Shown in pieces: positions 5,413-6,058 of a stretch of DNA of 6,058 nt (positions are counted from its first letter, which is position 1; the number at the start of each line of letters is the position of its first letter). Under the pieces are notes generated by a model. The model had not been told where the DNA came from. It ran no database searches and saw nothing but the letters and a program-made list of their open reading frames with translations. The stretch lies in assembly GCA_021778875.1 (NCBI GenBank), contig JAJYBT010000188.1:1-6058 (forward strand), written 5' to 3'. Origin of the DNA: Acidobacteriota bacterium (GTDB lineage: Bacteria; Acidobacteriota; Terriglobia; Terriglobales; Acidobacteriaceae). The position numbers and the translations under genes were made by a program.

Positions 5413-6058
5413 TCAGACCGTCAGCCCGGTTCTGGAGCCTGAAGCCGTTGCAATGCCCCAGGCCATCGCGGGCGTGTTGTGCGCCAGGCCGAATCGTCCA
5501 TCCGGCCCCAGCAGAATGATGCCGCCATGGCCGCCCAGGCGATTGTAGAGATACGCGATGGCCTCGCGCGCGGCCAGTTCCGGCGCAGTGCCCGCGGCCA
5601 CGCGGTCCGTGGCCCACTTGCCCAGCACCAGCTTCATAATCGGCTCGCCCCAGCCCGTGAGCGAGACCGCCGCCGCAAGATTGTCCGCATAGCAGCCGCA
5701 GCCGATCAGCGACGAGTCGCCCACGCGCCCCGGCGTCTTGTTCAGCGTGCCGCCGGTCGAGGTGGCCGCCGCAAGATTGCCGTGCCGGTCCCGCGCAACC
5801 GCGCCTACCGTGTCGTGGGAGTTGTCATCGTGCGCGTACGCGGTCTCAGGACTTTTATCGTCCTTGTGGCCGGAGAAGGTGTCATCCGCAAATCCGGCTG
5901 CCTGCCGCGCCTGCGCCTCGGCCAGCCGCTCGCGCTCGCGCTCCAGCACCAGTTCGGAATTGTCGATGAGGCTCATGCCGTGGGCCAGCGCAAACTGCTC
6001 TGCACCGGCGCCGACAATATAAACGTGCGGACTTTTCTCCAGCACCAGCCGCGCCGCC
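5413..6058 (-). CDS. Isoaspartyl peptidase / plant-type L-asparaginase (Ntn hydrolase), N-terminus off window
   Basis: The frame runs through the right edge of the window, so about 215 C-terminal codons of a protein usually near 310-340 aa are present. The GTG at 6045 is internal: the codons before it (AARLV) read on into the family's typical run before SPHVYIVGAGAEQFA. The enzyme removes L-isoaspartyl residues from dipeptides and also hydrolyses L-asparagine. It is made as a precursor that cuts itself before a catalytic Thr. That Thr is encoded at 5809-5811 within HDTVGAVA. The active site continues with GNLAAATSTGG, the substrate-binding GRVGDS and TGWGE, and GGHGGIILL near the end. The residue before the cleavage site is Asp rather than the Gly of E. 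coli IaaA and human ASRGL1. The segment preceding it (about 35 residues rich in Ala, Asp, Lys and His) looks like the disordered linker normally lost on maturation. It is the upstream partner of maf in a probable two-gene transcript. Confidence 0.93.
   Translation of the reverse strand, partial: AARLVLEKSPHVYIVGAGAEQFALAHGMSLIDNSELVLERERERLAEAQARQAAGFADDTFSGHKDDKSPETAYAHDDNSHDTVGAVARDRHGNLAAATSTGGTLNKTPGRVGDSSLIGCGCYADNLAAAVSLTGWGEPIMKLVLGKWATDRVAAGTAPELAAREAIAYLYNRLGGHGGIILLGPDGRFGLAHNTPAMAWGIATASGSRTGLTV

Overview
The window is a GC-rich piece of a bacterial chromosome with ordinary gene density. The outer-membrane proteins (a C-terminal-Phe beta-barrel and a TolC-type protein) indicate a diderm. 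The style of the proteins and the intergenic palindrome (core CTCAAAATCGAGA) remind me of Acidobacteriota, family Acidobacteriaceae. That assignment rests on memory and inference, not on a marker gene.

Layout from left to right: (1) bases 1-738, plus strand, hold the C-terminal part (domains IV and V) of an EF-G-like translational GTPase whose start lies off the window. (2) A perfect 10-bp-arm hairpin lies at 761-786. (3) Bases 842-2332, plus strand, encode a Tat-exported sulfatase with an intact CxPxR formylglycine motif. (4) A diverged second copy of the same palindrome (21/24 identical) lies at 2367-2390, between the sulfatase and the next, convergent gene. (5) Bases 2423-3082, minus strand, encode a 219-aa secreted outer-membrane beta-barrel protein. 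(6) A 263-bp divergent intergenic region (3083-3345) follows. (7) Bases 3346-4818, plus strand, encode a TolC-family outer-membrane efflux protein. (8) After an 11-bp convergent gap come two minus-strand genes: maf (4830-5405) and, 7 nt upstream of it in the direction of transcription, the C-terminal two thirds of an isoaspartyl peptidase/L-asparaginase (5413-6058, cut by the window edge). This pair is probably co-transcribed.

The genes do not form one pathway. EF-G2, Maf and isoaspartyl peptidase are housekeeping or quality-control functions. The beta-barrel and TolC proteins both go to the outer membrane and diverge from a shared upstream region. The sulfatase stands alone between two palindrome copies, with no maturase, carbohydrate-active enzyme or transporter beside it.

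I see no tRNA, rRNA, CRISPR array, transposase or integrase, and no convincing sign of a previously undescribed system. The most distinctive non-coding signal is the palindromic repeat pair bracketing the sulfatase gene.
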